DNA of 35,058 nucleotides from JAYSRU01 sp043720875 (GCA_043720875.1 JAYSRU010000165.1:1-35058), one strand, 5' to 3'; positions 7,721 to 16,405 are shown, numbered from the stretch's first letter. A program made the numbers and translations. Notes: a model not told the origin generated them from the sequence alone.

Positions 7721-8503
7721 ATGAAAATAGTAGTACTCTCAATTTTAATTTCTTTAGTTTCTAGCTTTTCGGCTCAAGTTACTGTGTTTAATGATGATTT
7801 TTCAACTGGAATTTCTGCTTCATGGACCTTGCTAAAAGTAGACGCTAATACTTGTGTTCCTTCGGCAACCGCTTATAATACAGGCTGGATTTCTGTTGGG
7901 GATAGCATGATTGGTAGTTGTAGTAATTTCTCACCTGCGGGTACTGCAGATCGCTGGATTATTTCTCCAGTTCTGGCATTAGGTGCGTATGGTAACTTAA
8001 TCTCTTGGAGGGCAATGTCGTTCGACCCGTCTTTTCCAGATGCTTATGAAGTACTTATTTCAACGACAGGTACAAATACTGCCGATTTTACTGAAAATAT
8101 TTATTCCCAAACGGCAGAAACTCCGGAGTGGGATTCGACCGAGATTAACCTTTCACTTTTGGGTCATAATGCTCAAAATATTTATGTAGCGTTTAGACAC
8201 AAATCGGTAGACAAAAACATCCTTTTTGTGGACAACGTTAAAATTGTAAAAGAATCTAGCGTTGGTTTAACGCAAAATACGGTTGCACAATTTAAGGTGT
8301 ACCCAAATCCTGCACAAGATGTGATTACGATTCAAGCAAAGAATACGCCTACATGCATTGAGTTGTTTACCACCAACGGAGTAAAAGTTGCTATTGTAGC
8401 ACAACAAAACACTTTAGATATCAGTCAATTACAAGCTGGAGTTTATTTTTTAACCGTTGTGATCGATGGGCAAACAAGTACGCAAAAGATTAGTAAGATC
8501 TAG
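7721..8503 (+). CDS. Secreted choice-of-anchor-J/cleaved-adhesin-like protein with T9SS type A sorting domain
   Basis: 260 residues. The signal peptide MKIVVLSILISLVSSFSAQ directly follows the start codon. Residues about 22-180 form one beta-rich domain with FNDDFSTGISASWTLL, DRWIISPVLALGAYGNLISWRAMSFDPSFPDAYEVLIST and YVAFRHKSVDKNILFVDNVKI, the pattern of the MAM-like cleaved-adhesin or choice-of-anchor-J fold. The tail (about 190-260, KVYPNPAQDVITIQ..LDISQLQAGVYFLTV) is a T9SS type A sorting domain, so the product should be exported and attached to the cell surface. It probably binds glycans or proteins, but no catalytic residues are evident. The stop codon overlaps the stop of the convergent gene in a shared CTAG. 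Confidence 0.87.
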   Translation: MKIVVLSILISLVSSFSAQVTVFNDDFSTGISASWTLLKVDANTCVPSATAYNTGWISVGDSMIGSCSNFSPAGTADRWIISPVLALGAYGNLISWRAMSFDPSFPDAYEVLISTTGTNTADFTENIYSQTAETPEWDSTEINLSLLGHNAQNIYVAFRHKSVDKNILFVDNVKIVKESSVGLTQNTVAQFKVYPNPAQDVITIQAKNTPTCIELFTTNGVKVAIVAQQNTLDISQLQAGVYFLTVVIDGQTSTQKISKI

Positions 8504-9267
8504 TCTGAGAAAGCACCCAAACCAAATAACGCAAAATCATATTTAACCGGATCTGTGGGATCGAGTTTTCGTAAGGTTTGCATGATTTCTTCAAGCGCCA
8601 TTCCATCATTTTTGGTACGTTGCAGTATTCCAAGTTTTCTAGAAATGGTGGCCGTATGCACATCGAGCGGTAATAATAATTCACCGGGAGAGATGGAATT
8701 CCAAATTCCAAAATCAACACCAATCGTATCATTTCTAACCATCCAACGCAAAAACATATTTAATCTTTTGGCCGCACTACCGGTTAATGGGTTTGAAATG
8801 TGTTTCTCACTTCGTTTTTCGTGCTCCACGGCAAACATTTTTTCACGAAAGGAAAGAATTCTACCCATCGCTCCAGGAATTTTTTCGTGGATGGCAAATG
8901 AGTGCTCTAATCCACCAGTTGCATAACAATGTTGTAATCCTCTAAAAAAGAAATCTAAGTCGTGTGCGTTGAACGTACGGTGTACAAACGTGCTGTTTTG
9001 AAGTTGTTGTGGATTATAATTCGATAGAAATTGTTGGGGTTGGTGCTCCATGATTTCTAGCATACGCTCGCCACTTCGTAATATGCTTTTGCGATTTCCC
9101 CATGCAATAGTTGAAACTAAAAGTCCAACGATTTCAATGTCTTCCTTTGCATCAAAGCGATGAGGTAGTTGTATTGGATCTGTTTCAATAAAAAAACTGG
9201 GTCGGTTGTATTCGTCTACTTTCGCATCAAGAATTTCTTTTAATGCTATAAGTTGATTTTTATTCAT
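8500..9267 (-). CDS. TIGR02757 family protein
   Basis: 255 residues. The pattern FDAKEDIEIVGLLVSTIAWGNRKSILRSGERMLEIM, FVHRTFNAHDLDFFFRGLQ, KRLNMFLRWMVRNDTIGVDFGIW and LLLPLDVHTATISRKLGIL is that of the TIGR02757 (DUF2400) family, widespread in Bacteroidota and of unestablished function. The helical arrangement recalls the helix-hairpin-helix DNA glycosylase superfamily, but I see no clear catalytic Lys/Asp motif, so this is only a hint. No signal peptide or membrane segment. The start overlaps the end of the ATPase gene by 8 bases, so it is co-transcribed as the last gene of the minus-strand run. Its TAG stop is formed by the same CTAG as the convergent gene. Confidence 0.88.
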   Translation of the reverse strand: MNKNQLIALKEILDAKVDEYNRPSFFIETDPIQLPHRFDAKEDIEIVGLLVSTIAWGNRKSILRSGERMLEIMEHQPQQFLSNYNPQQLQNSTFVHRTFNAHDLDFFFRGLQHCYATGGLEHSFAIHEKIPGAMGRILSFREKMFAVEHEKRSEKHISNPLTGSAAKRLNMFLRWMVRNDTIGVDFGIWNSISPGELLLPLDVHTATISRKLGILQRTKNDGMALEEIMQTLRKLDPTDPVKYDFALFGLGAFSD

Positions 9268-9940
9268 GTGTACTAATAGCGTCAGCTACAAGTAAGCCAT
9301 CTGCCATTTCAATTTTACGGTCGCAACGGTTCGCTAAATCTTGGTTGTGCGTTACCAGTACAAAAGTTTGATTCAATTCCTTACGCAAGGTAAAAAACAA
9401 TTGATGTAAAGCTTCTGCGGAGTTAGAATCCAGATTACCCGAGGGTTCATCTGCAAAAACAATTTCTGGTGCGTTGATTAATGATCTTGCTACAGACACG
9501 CGTTGTTGTTCACCGCCAGAAAGTTCGGCGGGTAAATGATTGGCACGTTCACTGATGCCTAAAATTTCAAATAATTTTTTTGCTTCAACTTCGGCTTCTT
9601 TTTTAGATTTTCCACGAATCAATGCCGGTAAACATGCATTTTCTAAAGCGGTAAACTCTGGTAAAAGTTGGTGAAATTGAAAAATATAACCAAAACGTTG
9701 GTTACGTAGACTAGCTAATTCGCTTGCACTTAATTTTACAATCGAAGTTCCGTTTAATAAAACATCACCTTGATCGGGCTTGTCTAATGAACTAATAATT
9801 TGAAGCAGTGTTGTTTTACCAGCACCAGAAGATCCAACGACGGCAACTATTTCACCTTTACTGATAGTCAAATCAATACCGCGTAATACTTCTAAACTGC
9901 CGTATTTTTTTTGAATATTTTTGGCTTCCAGTAAAATCAT
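9260..9940 (-). CDS. lolD: LolD/MacB-type ABC transporter ATPase
   Basis: 226 residues, the usual length for LolD. Walker A GSSGAGKTT (residues 36-44), a Q-loop region (FGYIFQFHQLLPEFTALEN), signature LSGGEQQRVSVARSL, Walker B EIVFADEPSGNLD and switch His (FVLVTHNQDLA). The FADEPSGNLD motif and the LLPEFTALEN loop are typical of the LolCDE/MacB group, which extracts lipoproteins from the inner membrane or drives tripartite export. No permease gene is adjacent, so the partner must be encoded elsewhere, as is common for lolD in Bacteroidota. The start overlaps the ribBA stop by 4 bases (ATGA). The family is certain; the exact substrate is inferred. Confidence 0.93.
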   Translation of the reverse strand: MILLEAKNIQKKYGSLEVLRGIDLTISKGEIVAVVGSSGAGKTTLLQIISSLDKPDQGDVLLNGTSIVKLSASELASLRNQRFGYIFQFHQLLPEFTALENACLPALIRGKSKKEAEVEAKKLFEILGISERANHLPAELSGGEQQRVSVARSLINAPEIVFADEPSGNLDSNSAEALHQLFFTLRKELNQTFVLVTHNQDLANRCDRKIEMADGLLVADAISTHE

Positions 9941-11148
9941 TTTTGTGCACGAATGGTATGACCCATTTTTTCTCTTTTTGTGTCTAAGTAGGAAGCATTA
10001 TGCTCATTAGCAGGTATTTCAATGGCAATATTTTCTGTAATTTCTAGTCCATATCCAACCAATCCAGTACGTTTCTTCGGATTGTTACTCATCAATTTCA
10101 TTTTCTTGATACCCAAATCTCTTAATATTTGAGCCCCAATTCCATAATCACGTTCGTCCATTTTGAAACCTAACGCTAGATTTGCCTCTACGGTATCCAT
10201 TCCTTTTTCTTGAAGTTGGTAAGCTTTTAGTTTGTTTAAAAGCCCAATTCCTCTGCCTTCTTGGTTCATGTATAGAATTACACCTGTACCATTGGCTTCA
10301 ATCATTTGCATGGCTTTCTCCAATTGAGGTCCACAATCGCAACGACAACTTCCAAAAACATCACCTGTCAAACACGAAGAGTGCACACGAACTAAAACGG
10401 ATTCGTTGGGCTCCCATACACCTTTCACCAATGCAATATGTTCTAAATTATTTATTGAATCATTGTATAAAATAAGTTCGAAATCACCAAATTTTGTTGG
10501 CATGTCAACTTTTACTTCTCGGTGAATCAAAGATTCAGTCTTGATGCGGTATTCTATCAAATCTTCAATCGATATGATTTTCAGGTCAAATCGATCTGCT
10601 ATTACCATCAACTCAGGTAAACGGGCCATGGATCCGTCCTCATTTAAGATTTCTACAATAACGCCAGCAGGTTCAAATCCAGCTAAACGCGCTAAATCTA
10701 TCGCAGCTTCGGTATGTCCAGCTCGTCTCAAAACACCACCTTTCTTGGCGCGTAATGGGAAAATATGACCAGGCTTGCCCAATTCACTTTTATCAAAAGA
10801 AGGGTCGATTAATGCATGAATTGTTTTTGAACGATCTTGAGCGGATATACCAGTTGTACAGCCATGCCCGATTAGATCCACTGAAACAGTAAAAGGGGTT
10901 TCATAGGCCGCGGAGTTCGATTTTACCATTAACTCTAAACCTAATTCATCGCAACGATCTTCTACCAAGGGCGCACAAATTAATCCTCTACCGTGCGTTG
11001 CCATAAAGTTGACAAGCTCTGGTGTGATGTTGCGTGCTGCTGTTAGAAAATCTCCTTCGTTTTCACGGTCTTCATCATCCACTACGATGATAATTTTTCC
11101 ATCCTTGATATCTTGAATGGCTTCTTCTATTGTATTGAGTGCTCTCAT
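9937..11148 (-). CDS. ribBA: Bifunctional 3,4-dihydroxy-2-butanone-4-phosphate synthase / GTP cyclohydrolase II
   Basis: 403 residues, a typical fused RibBA. The N-terminal half (about 1-200) is DHBP synthase, which makes the four-carbon unit of riboflavin from ribulose 5-phosphate: VDDEDRENEGD, HGRGLICAPL, TGISAQDRSKTI and GHTEAAIDLARLAG. The C-terminal half (about 205-400) is GTP cyclohydrolase II, which opens GTP as the first step of the pathway: zinc ligands in CLTGDVFGSCRCDCG, then NQEGRGIGLLNKLKAYQLQ and the substrate-binding SNNPKKRTGL. Both active sites appear intact. No FMN riboswitch is evident in the 48 bases upstream, which hold only a weak promoter-like TACTTTTA. The gene sits between a glycosyltransferase and lolD in one minus-strand run. 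Confidence 0.97.
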   Translation of the reverse strand: MRALNTIEEAIQDIKDGKIIIVVDDEDRENEGDFLTAARNITPELVNFMATHGRGLICAPLVEDRCDELGLELMVKSNSAAYETPFTVSVDLIGHGCTTGISAQDRSKTIHALIDPSFDKSELGKPGHIFPLRAKKGGVLRRAGHTEAAIDLARLAGFEPAGVIVEILNEDGSMARLPELMVIADRFDLKIISIEDLIEYRIKTESLIHREVKVDMPTKFGDFELILYNDSINNLEHIALVKGVWEPNESVLVRVHSSCLTGDVFGSCRCDCGPQLEKAMQMIEANGTGVILYMNQEGRGIGLLNKLKAYQLQEKGMDTVEANLALGFKMDERDYGIGAQILRDLGIKKMKLMSNNPKKRTGLVGYGLEITENIAIEIPANEHNASYLDTKREKMGHTIRAQK

Positions 11149-11196
11149 CTTATTTTTCGAAGTGTAAAAGTACGAACTAAAGCGTTGAAGGCAATG

Positions 11197-12372
11197 TTAT
11201 TTTGAGAATATCTTAACTAATTTTAAGTTTTCTGTTTCCCAAGAATAGTATTGTTTTACAAATAGTTGCGCATTTTCTGATAATTCGTTTGAAAATTTGG
11301 AGTCATGCAATAAACGTAAGATTGCGGTCACCATTTCGGTTGGAGAATTTGCAAGAATTATGGTCGAATTATGGGTGGCTCTCAACGAAGTGTTACATAA
11401 TTCAGTGGTAACCGTGGGAGTTCCTGCAGCCATAGCTTCTAACAATTTGTTTTGAAGTCCGGTACCTATTGTCATTGGGGCTAAGTAAGTGCGTGCGCTT
11501 TGAATGTAGCTTCTAATATCTGGAACAAATGATTTGAATTCAATATTTTTAGTGCTTCTCTTTACCATTGCTGCGGGCATCGAAGCGCCTACCATTAAGA
11601 GCTTAATATCTTGTTTTTCTTTGATCAAAAGAGGTAATAGGGTTTCTTCAATGAATTGAACCGCTTCAATATTCGCGGCATACCCCATGTTTCCTGTAAA
11701 TATTATGTCCCAACATTTTTCAACGTTGAGGTTTTCAAAATGCGAGGAATCAACACCGTTGCGTATGATTTCAATTTTGTTGCGTTCGGGATGATAGATG
11801 CATTGTTGATCGGCTTCTGAAATTATGCAGTGGTTATCAAAAAAGTCAAAACAAAGGTTTTCAAAGCGAACTAAGTTACTTGCTTCCTTCTTAAAAACCC
11901 ATTTTTCATAAGACTTTGCTAAGGAAATTCGACGTTCAATTCCTTTGGATAAAGCATCCATGTAATCGATTGTTTTTTTACATCCGTGATACTGGGAAAC
12001 ATAGGCAGCCGTACGAATCAATTGACAATACAAATGATCAGGTTGAATAATTTTGAGTTGCTTGTTGAATTTGAATTGAATCAAATTGCGGTAAAAATAG
12101 CCAACTTGTGCTGGTCGAGAGCTTAAAAAGTACCGCAACGCATTTGCCCAAGAAAATAGACGATAAATACGGTAAATAGTGAGTGATTTACAGAATTTGG
12201 ATATTTCTTCTTTATCAGCTACAGAAACCTTTTCGTCGCTTATGCAAAAGCAATAGATGTCATAAGTCGTAGAAAGTTCTTTGAGCTGATGGTACGCCCT
12301 AAGTTTGTCTCCCTTGATTAATGGAAACGGAAAGCGTGAAAGCAACACTACTAGTTTCGGTTTAGCACTCAC
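11197..12372 (-). CDS. GT4-family glycosyltransferase
   Basis: 391 residues with the two-lobed GT-B architecture. The N-terminal lobe begins LVVLLSRFPFPLIKGDKLRAYHQLKELS; the C-terminal lobe has IIFTGNMGYAANIEAVQFIEE, VPDIRSYIQSARTYLAPMTIGTGLQNKLLEAMAAGTPTVTT. The last segment is the nucleotide-sugar-binding Glu motif of retaining GT4 enzymes. It shares its general plan with the gene just upstream, and the two overlap by 11 bases, which suggests an old duplication and joint action on one glycan. The acceptor and sugar are unknown; position downstream of an LptF/G permease gene makes an envelope glycan such as LPS core or O-antigen a reasonable inference. No membrane segment. Confidence 0.88.
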   Translation of the reverse strand: MSAKPKLVVLLSRFPFPLIKGDKLRAYHQLKELSTTYDIYCFCISDEKVSVADKEEISKFCKSLTIYRIYRLFSWANALRYFLSSRPAQVGYFYRNLIQFKFNKQLKIIQPDHLYCQLIRTAAYVSQYHGCKKTIDYMDALSKGIERRISLAKSYEKWVFKKEASNLVRFENLCFDFFDNHCIISEADQQCIYHPERNKIEIIRNGVDSSHFENLNVEKCWDIIFTGNMGYAANIEAVQFIEETLLPLLIKEKQDIKLLMVGASMPAAMVKRSTKNIEFKSFVPDIRSYIQSARTYLAPMTIGTGLQNKLLEAMAAGTPTVTTELCNTSLRATHNSTIILANSPTEMVTAILRLLHDSKFSNELSENAQLFVKQYYSWETENLKLVKIFSK

Positions 12373-13543
12373 GGAGTAAGGAGGTTAGGTGAGCTGAATT
12401 CGTTACAGTATTATGATTTTCTGAAATATAGTGTTGCGCACTATTGATTTTTGCTTTCACTTCATTGGGGTGATCACAAATATAGTGCATTTGTGCAATG
12501 AATTCTTGTGCGGTTTCGGCAAAAAATAAACCTTTTTTTCCAGATTCTGCAATACCTTGAGCACCAGTCTTAGTAGTAATAACTGGTATTCCGTGAGCCA
12601 TCGATTCTATGATCTTAATTTTGATTCCGCCTCCTTCGAAAATTGGAGCAAGCAACGTTCCTTGATTAGATAAGAAAGTATTGAGGTCAATTATCTCGCC
12701 CTGAATGTCCAAATTTTCTTGCATATGTTCGAATGCTTCGTTGGGCATAGATTTCCCGGCGATTGTAATTTGGATCGATCGATTTTCCTTTTCGATCAAA
12801 GGATAAATGTCATTGAGAATGAAATCAACTGCAACAATATTTGGATTCCAATCCATGGCGCCTATAAAATAGAAGCGATTAAAGTGTTTGTCTTTTGAGA
12901 TCCGTAGGGTGGTTAGCGAAATACTAACGGGAATCAGGGTGCATTTCGATCGCATTGCTGGTGGAAGTAAGTTTTCAAAATAGACTTTATCTTCTTGGGT
13001 AAGCGGCCATAATTGATCCACTTGTTCAGCAACTTTTTTTTCAAGCGCTACTGTTTTTTTCGCTAATGTTTTAAAAATATAATGTTTGACTTTACTTAAT
13101 TCGTTTTTCGCCCTAGTCTTCCATATTTCAGCTTCAACGTTGTGTGCGCGTAAAATTGTACAAACTTTCGTGTGTTGCTGTATGGTTTTCAAAAAAGTAC
13201 AGGCATAAAATCCATCAAAAATCACATGGGTAATTGCATTCGTTTTGATATAATCAAGTACCTTGTTTTGATTAGCTAGGTCTGAAAACCGTTCCAATAC
13301 ACTATCTTTTCCTCGAAAAATAAAGCTGAAAAAATTGCGCGTGCGTAGGGTTGTATTGATAAAAAGAGGCAGAACGTCATCCTGATTTGTTGCTTCTTTC
13401 AGTGGGTGTTTTTGGGTGCAAATGGAAGCGTAATGAAGCGTAAAATCGGTGTTTTTTAAGTCGTCAAACAATGCCTTCATTGCTAATTTTCCGCCGTCAT
13501 TTATTGGGTAAATCGGTTTTTGTGTAATGACTAAAAGATTCAT
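12362..13543 (-). CDS. GT4-family glycosyltransferase
   Basis: 393 residues, GT-B fold. N-terminal lobe LLVITQKPIYPINDGGKLAMKALFDDL, a middle segment ILRAHNVEAEIWKTRA (the HNxE motif frequent in this subgroup), and the C-terminal lobe FYFIGAMDWNPNIVAVDFIL, APIFEGGGIKIKIIESMAHGIPVITTKTGAQGI with the GT4 E-x7-E-like donor site. The start overlaps the permease stop by 4 bases and the end overlaps the following glycosyltransferase, so all three are surely co-translated. It probably adds a sugar to a cell-envelope glycan; substrate specificity cannot be read from the sequence. Confidence 0.88.
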   Translation of the reverse strand: MNLLVITQKPIYPINDGGKLAMKALFDDLKNTDFTLHYASICTQKHPLKEATNQDDVLPLFINTTLRTRNFFSFIFRGKDSVLERFSDLANQNKVLDYIKTNAITHVIFDGFYACTFLKTIQQHTKVCTILRAHNVEAEIWKTRAKNELSKVKHYIFKTLAKKTVALEKKVAEQVDQLWPLTQEDKVYFENLLPPAMRSKCTLIPVSISLTTLRISKDKHFNRFYFIGAMDWNPNIVAVDFILNDIYPLIEKENRSIQITIAGKSMPNEAFEHMQENLDIQGEIIDLNTFLSNQGTLLAPIFEGGGIKIKIIESMAHGIPVITTKTGAQGIAESGKKGLFFAETAQEFIAQMHYICDHPNEVKAKINSAQHYISENHNTVTNSAHLTSLLREC

Positions 13544-15087
13544 TTTGCCTTTCGTTTAAAAGCAGTGAAAAGCTTCATCCATCTTTCTTTGTCAATCAAG
13601 GGTTGATCTTTTGAGGCGGTATACATCAACCAAATAGCAATTGGTGCCAAGACAACCGAAGCACTCCACATGCCAACAGCGCAAGGTATTACACCAGATC
13701 TAGCCATGTTTTCTCCGATGGAAATTAATACAAAATACAACATAAAAAGAAGGGCGGCAATTACTACAGGAAGTCCGAAGCCTCCACGTTTCACGATAGC
13801 CCCAAGTGGTGCACCAACAAAAAACAATACAAGAATTGCTGCGGATAAGGCGAACTTGCGGTGAAATTCGATAGAATAACTCCTGAAATTAAATTCTTGC
13901 ACACGAATCATTTCCAGTTGACTTTGCAACAACCCTTTTTGGTTTCTTAAAAGTACAGCGGCAGATTGCATGGCTACAATTACTTTTTCCTTTGCAACGG
14001 TGTCGAGGTTAACGTGTTTTGGCAAGGAAGAAGAAGCTAACAGGTGCGTGTTTTGGATATCGTTAACCATTGTCGGGTTAGAACTTACAAGGTTGGGGTC
14101 AATGTTTACTTTTTCAATTTCAACCGTTTGGCTATTTTCTGCTGGAGCAATAAAGCGCTTACTATTAAAATAAGGGTGATTGTTTTTCAAGTTCATTACA
14201 AACCCAGCTTGTAAGGATAAATTTACTCTTTGCACTGAGTCTAAGTGTTTAGAAATCTGGAAAACATTCATCATTTCTTGGGCGTTGCTAAATTGGCCAT
14301 CTTCCGATTGCTCTAATTGAAAGCCGGAAAGGTCCATTTTATAGGTTGCAGTTGCAAATGTTGTTCTCCTTGACGGACGGAAATGGGTATCATAATTCGG
14401 TTTAATTTCACCGTTCGGTAATTTTACAGGAGGCGTTGTTATAAGTTCTTCATTAATACTACCGTTGTTTAATTTGAAAAACAAAAATTTTCCGTTTTGC
14501 GCTTTAAATATTTCACCAGACTTTGCTTTTACAGTTTTGGCAATGATCGGATCGGTATGATCATGAATGGTGATATCGAACATTTGTCCTTTATTTTCTC
14601 GCTCAATTTTTATCGCATATCCTTCTAGTTCTGTGGTGTAACTTCCAGGCTTTAAAAGTGAAGTAACTTTTGTGTTTTGAATATCACTCATCAAGGCATG
14701 CCACTTCAAGTTGGCACGTGGAATTACATAGTTACTAAACAAAAATATAAAAACACTGATAAAGCAAACCACCACAAAAAGCGGCTTAATGATTTTGAAA
14801 ATTGAAAGTCCTGCGGATTTGAGTGCGGTGAGTTCATTGTTTTCACCCAAATTACCAAAAGTCATTATAGAAGAAAGCAAAATCGCCAAGGGCATTGCCA
14901 GTGGAATTACGCTCATCGAAACATAAAACATCAATTTCATGATAACGCTAAACGCTAGGCCTTTTCCAATTAAGTCATCCACGTACAGCCAAAATACTTG
15001 CATGATGAGAATAAACATGGCTACAAAAAAAGTAACAATGAATGGTCCTGCAAACGAACGAATACTAAATAGATAAAGCTTTTTCAA
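13540..15087 (-). CDS. LptF/LptG-family (YjgP/YjgQ) permease
   Basis: 515 residues. N-terminal membrane helices (about 8-35, 50-75 and 95-120), a large periplasmic beta-rich region (about 125-400) with IKIERENKGQMFDITIHDH, and three C-terminal helices (about 415-500, KFALSAAILVLFFVGAPLGAIVKRGG then FVLISIGENMARSG). This is the layout and the conserved GAPLGA..RGG motif of the LPS transport permeases LptF and LptG. The periplasmic region is longer than in E. coli (about 360 residues in total there), which is usual in Bacteroidota. Only one such gene is present here, so the partner is elsewhere. It should extract LPS from the inner membrane together with LptB. It lies 36 bases downstream of the START-like gene. 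I cannot say whether it is LptF or LptG. Confidence 0.92.
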   Translation of the reverse strand: MKKLYLFSIRSFAGPFIVTFFVAMFILIMQVFWLYVDDLIGKGLAFSVIMKLMFYVSMSVIPLAMPLAILLSSIMTFGNLGENNELTALKSAGLSIFKIIKPLFVVVCFISVFIFLFSNYVIPRANLKWHALMSDIQNTKVTSLLKPGSYTTELEGYAIKIERENKGQMFDITIHDHTDPIIAKTVKAKSGEIFKAQNGKFLFFKLNNGSINEELITTPPVKLPNGEIKPNYDTHFRPSRRTTFATATYKMDLSGFQLEQSEDGQFSNAQEMMNVFQISKHLDSVQRVNLSLQAGFVMNLKNNHPYFNSKRFIAPAENSQTVEIEKVNIDPNLVSSNPTMVNDIQNTHLLASSSLPKHVNLDTVAKEKVIVAMQSAAVLLRNQKGLLQSQLEMIRVQEFNFRSYSIEFHRKFALSAAILVLFFVGAPLGAIVKRGGFGLPVVIAALLFMLYFVLISIGENMARSGVIPCAVGMWSASVVLAPIAIWLMYTASKDQPLIDKERWMKLFTAFKRKAK

Positions 15088-15123
15088 GCAGAAATAGATT
15101 TAAAATTAAAGGATAAATATAAA

Positions 15124-15519
15124 TTATGCGCCTAAAAGTCGTCTTAAATCACTAATGCTGTTTTCCCATAATTGAGTAGCGTTTTCAACGTCGTCAGAAA
15201 AATCAGTTACTTTCAAAATCACTGTTTGTGTCATCGGATCAACCTTAAACCAAAGCTCAAAAAAGCTAGTATCGTTTGGATCGTTTTCTTTGTCTTCGTT
15301 AAGCCATTTCCATCGAATGCTTTCACCATTTTTTCTGTGAATTAACTTTGCAAATTGGGCATCTTCGCCTTCCCATTTGAAGGAAAATATATCGTCTTTA
15401 ATTTTCACACTTTCTGCGAACCAGTCTTCTAAACCACTAGATGTAGTTAGCATAGTTTCGAGAACTCTAGGAGATGTTTTTAGGAGGTATTCTAACTCAA
15501 TTTTTTCTTTATCGATCAT
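15124..15519 (-). CDS. START-like domain protein
   Basis: 131 residues, no signal peptide. KIELEYLLKTSPRVLETMLTTSSGLEDWFAESVKIKDDIFSFKWEGEDAQFAKL, IRWKWL and FELWFKVDPMTQTVILKVTDFSDD, then a C-terminal helix (LWENSISDLRRLLGA). This matches the small START-like (SRPBCC/AHSA1-like) proteins of Bacteroidota, which form a hydrophobic cavity; the ligand is unknown. It is the first gene of the minus-strand run that continues into the LptF/G permease, and lies head-to-head with the methyltransferase-like gene at 15571 across 51 bases. Confidence 0.87.
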   Translation of the reverse strand: MIDKEKIELEYLLKTSPRVLETMLTTSSGLEDWFAESVKIKDDIFSFKWEGEDAQFAKLIHRKNGESIRWKWLNEDKENDPNDTSFFELWFKVDPMTQTVILKVTDFSDDVENATQLWENSISDLRRLLGA

Positions 15520-15534
15520 TATATATTTTTCTTC

Positions 15535-15542
15535 TAAATTTG
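15535..15542 (+). promoter_or_regulatory. Bacteroidota -7 promoter element (TAnnTTTG)
   Basis: TAAATTTG fits the consensus and lies 28 bases before the ATG at 15571. The -33 region would fall at the start of the divergent START-like gene. No equally good element is visible for the opposite strand. Confidence 0.5.
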
Positions 15543-15570
15543 TGCTTCGTTAAAAATAGTAACTTTTTCT

Positions 15571-16332
15571 ATGGCATTGGCACATTCTCTCGAAAAATCG
15601 GGAAATTTTTTATTTCGTTACCGCGGCCAAATCCCTCTGATTCTATTTGCAATGGCTATTCCTGTAATATATCTTACGCCCAAATTAGCTTTAGGTGATC
15701 AACCGCAGGCGCATGGAATTTTTACATACGCTGCACATTTTTTGACCAGTTTTGGATTTATTATTCGGGCAATAACGGTAGGCACATCCAATAAACTTAC
15801 TTCTGGTCGCAACACGAGGGCGGGACAGGTTGCGAATGAATTGAATACCAAGGGCTTGTATTCAGTAGTTAGAAATCCTCTGTACTTAGGTAATTATTTC
15901 ATGTGGATCGGTGTGGTGGTTTACATTGGAAACGTATGGTTTATTGGATTTGTAAGCGTACTTTTTTTAGTATATTACGCGCTTATAATTTATGCGGAAG
16001 AATGCTTTTTGACTCGAAAATTTGGTTCGGTATATTCGAAATGGAAAGAAAATGTGCCTTCTCTTTTTCCTGCAATTTGGAAGTATAAAAAAAGCGATGT
16101 TCCGTTTTCTTTTAAGTCCGTTTTGCGCCGTGAATACGGAGCTGTTTCCGCTTCAATAATTAGTTTTCTGTTCGTGGATTTAATGCGTGAGATTGTTTAC
16201 ACTAAGTCGATTAGCTATAATTCAATCGTGACTTATTTTTTACCACTCACGTTGTTTGCTTTAGTTTTTTCGTTTGTACTTAGAAGTATAAAACATCATA
16301 CAAAATGGTTGTCTGAAGCAGATCGTTGGTAA
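15571..16332 (+). CDS. Isoprenylcysteine/phospholipid methyltransferase-like integral membrane protein
   Basis: 253 residues with several membrane helices. The core GLYSVVRNPLYLGNYFMWIGVVVYIG, then YALIIYAEECFLTRKFGSVYSKWKENVPSLFPAIWKYK, is the SAM-binding ICMT/PEMT signature: RNPLYLG, a conserved Glu pair, and Y..W...VP..FP. Known relatives methylate lipid or prenyl-cysteine carboxyl or amine groups at the membrane face. Beyond the usual end, about 80 further residues (RREYGAVSASIISFLF.. to KHHTKW) add two or three extra helices, giving a longer protein than the common 150-200-residue form. The substrate is unknown. A single-gene unit with its own promoter, followed by tRNA-Met. Confidence 0.85.
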   Translation: MALAHSLEKSGNFLFRYRGQIPLILFAMAIPVIYLTPKLALGDQPQAHGIFTYAAHFLTSFGFIIRAITVGTSNKLTSGRNTRAGQVANELNTKGLYSVVRNPLYLGNYFMWIGVVVYIGNVWFIGFVSVLFLVYYALIIYAEECFLTRKFGSVYSKWKENVPSLFPAIWKYKKSDVPFSFKSVLRREYGAVSASIISFLFVDLMREIVYTKSISYNSIVTYFLPLTLFALVFSFVLRSIKHHTKWLSEADRW

Positions 16333-16382
16333 TTTTTTTTTAAAAATCTTTACAAGGAGAAAAAAAACCAGAATAAAGTTCA

Positions 16383-16390
16383 TATATTTG
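16383..16390 (+). promoter_or_regulatory. Bacteroidota -7 promoter element for tRNA-Met
   Basis: TATATTTG matches TAnnTTTG exactly and ends 15 bases before the mature tRNA, giving a short 5' leader. Confidence 0.65.
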
Positions 16391-16405
16391 CACTCCAAAA
16401 AAAAT

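Noticed and set aside
10980..11196. FMN riboswitch upstream of ribBA
   Set aside because: Only 48 bases separate the genes, and the conserved RFN-element segments are not visible.
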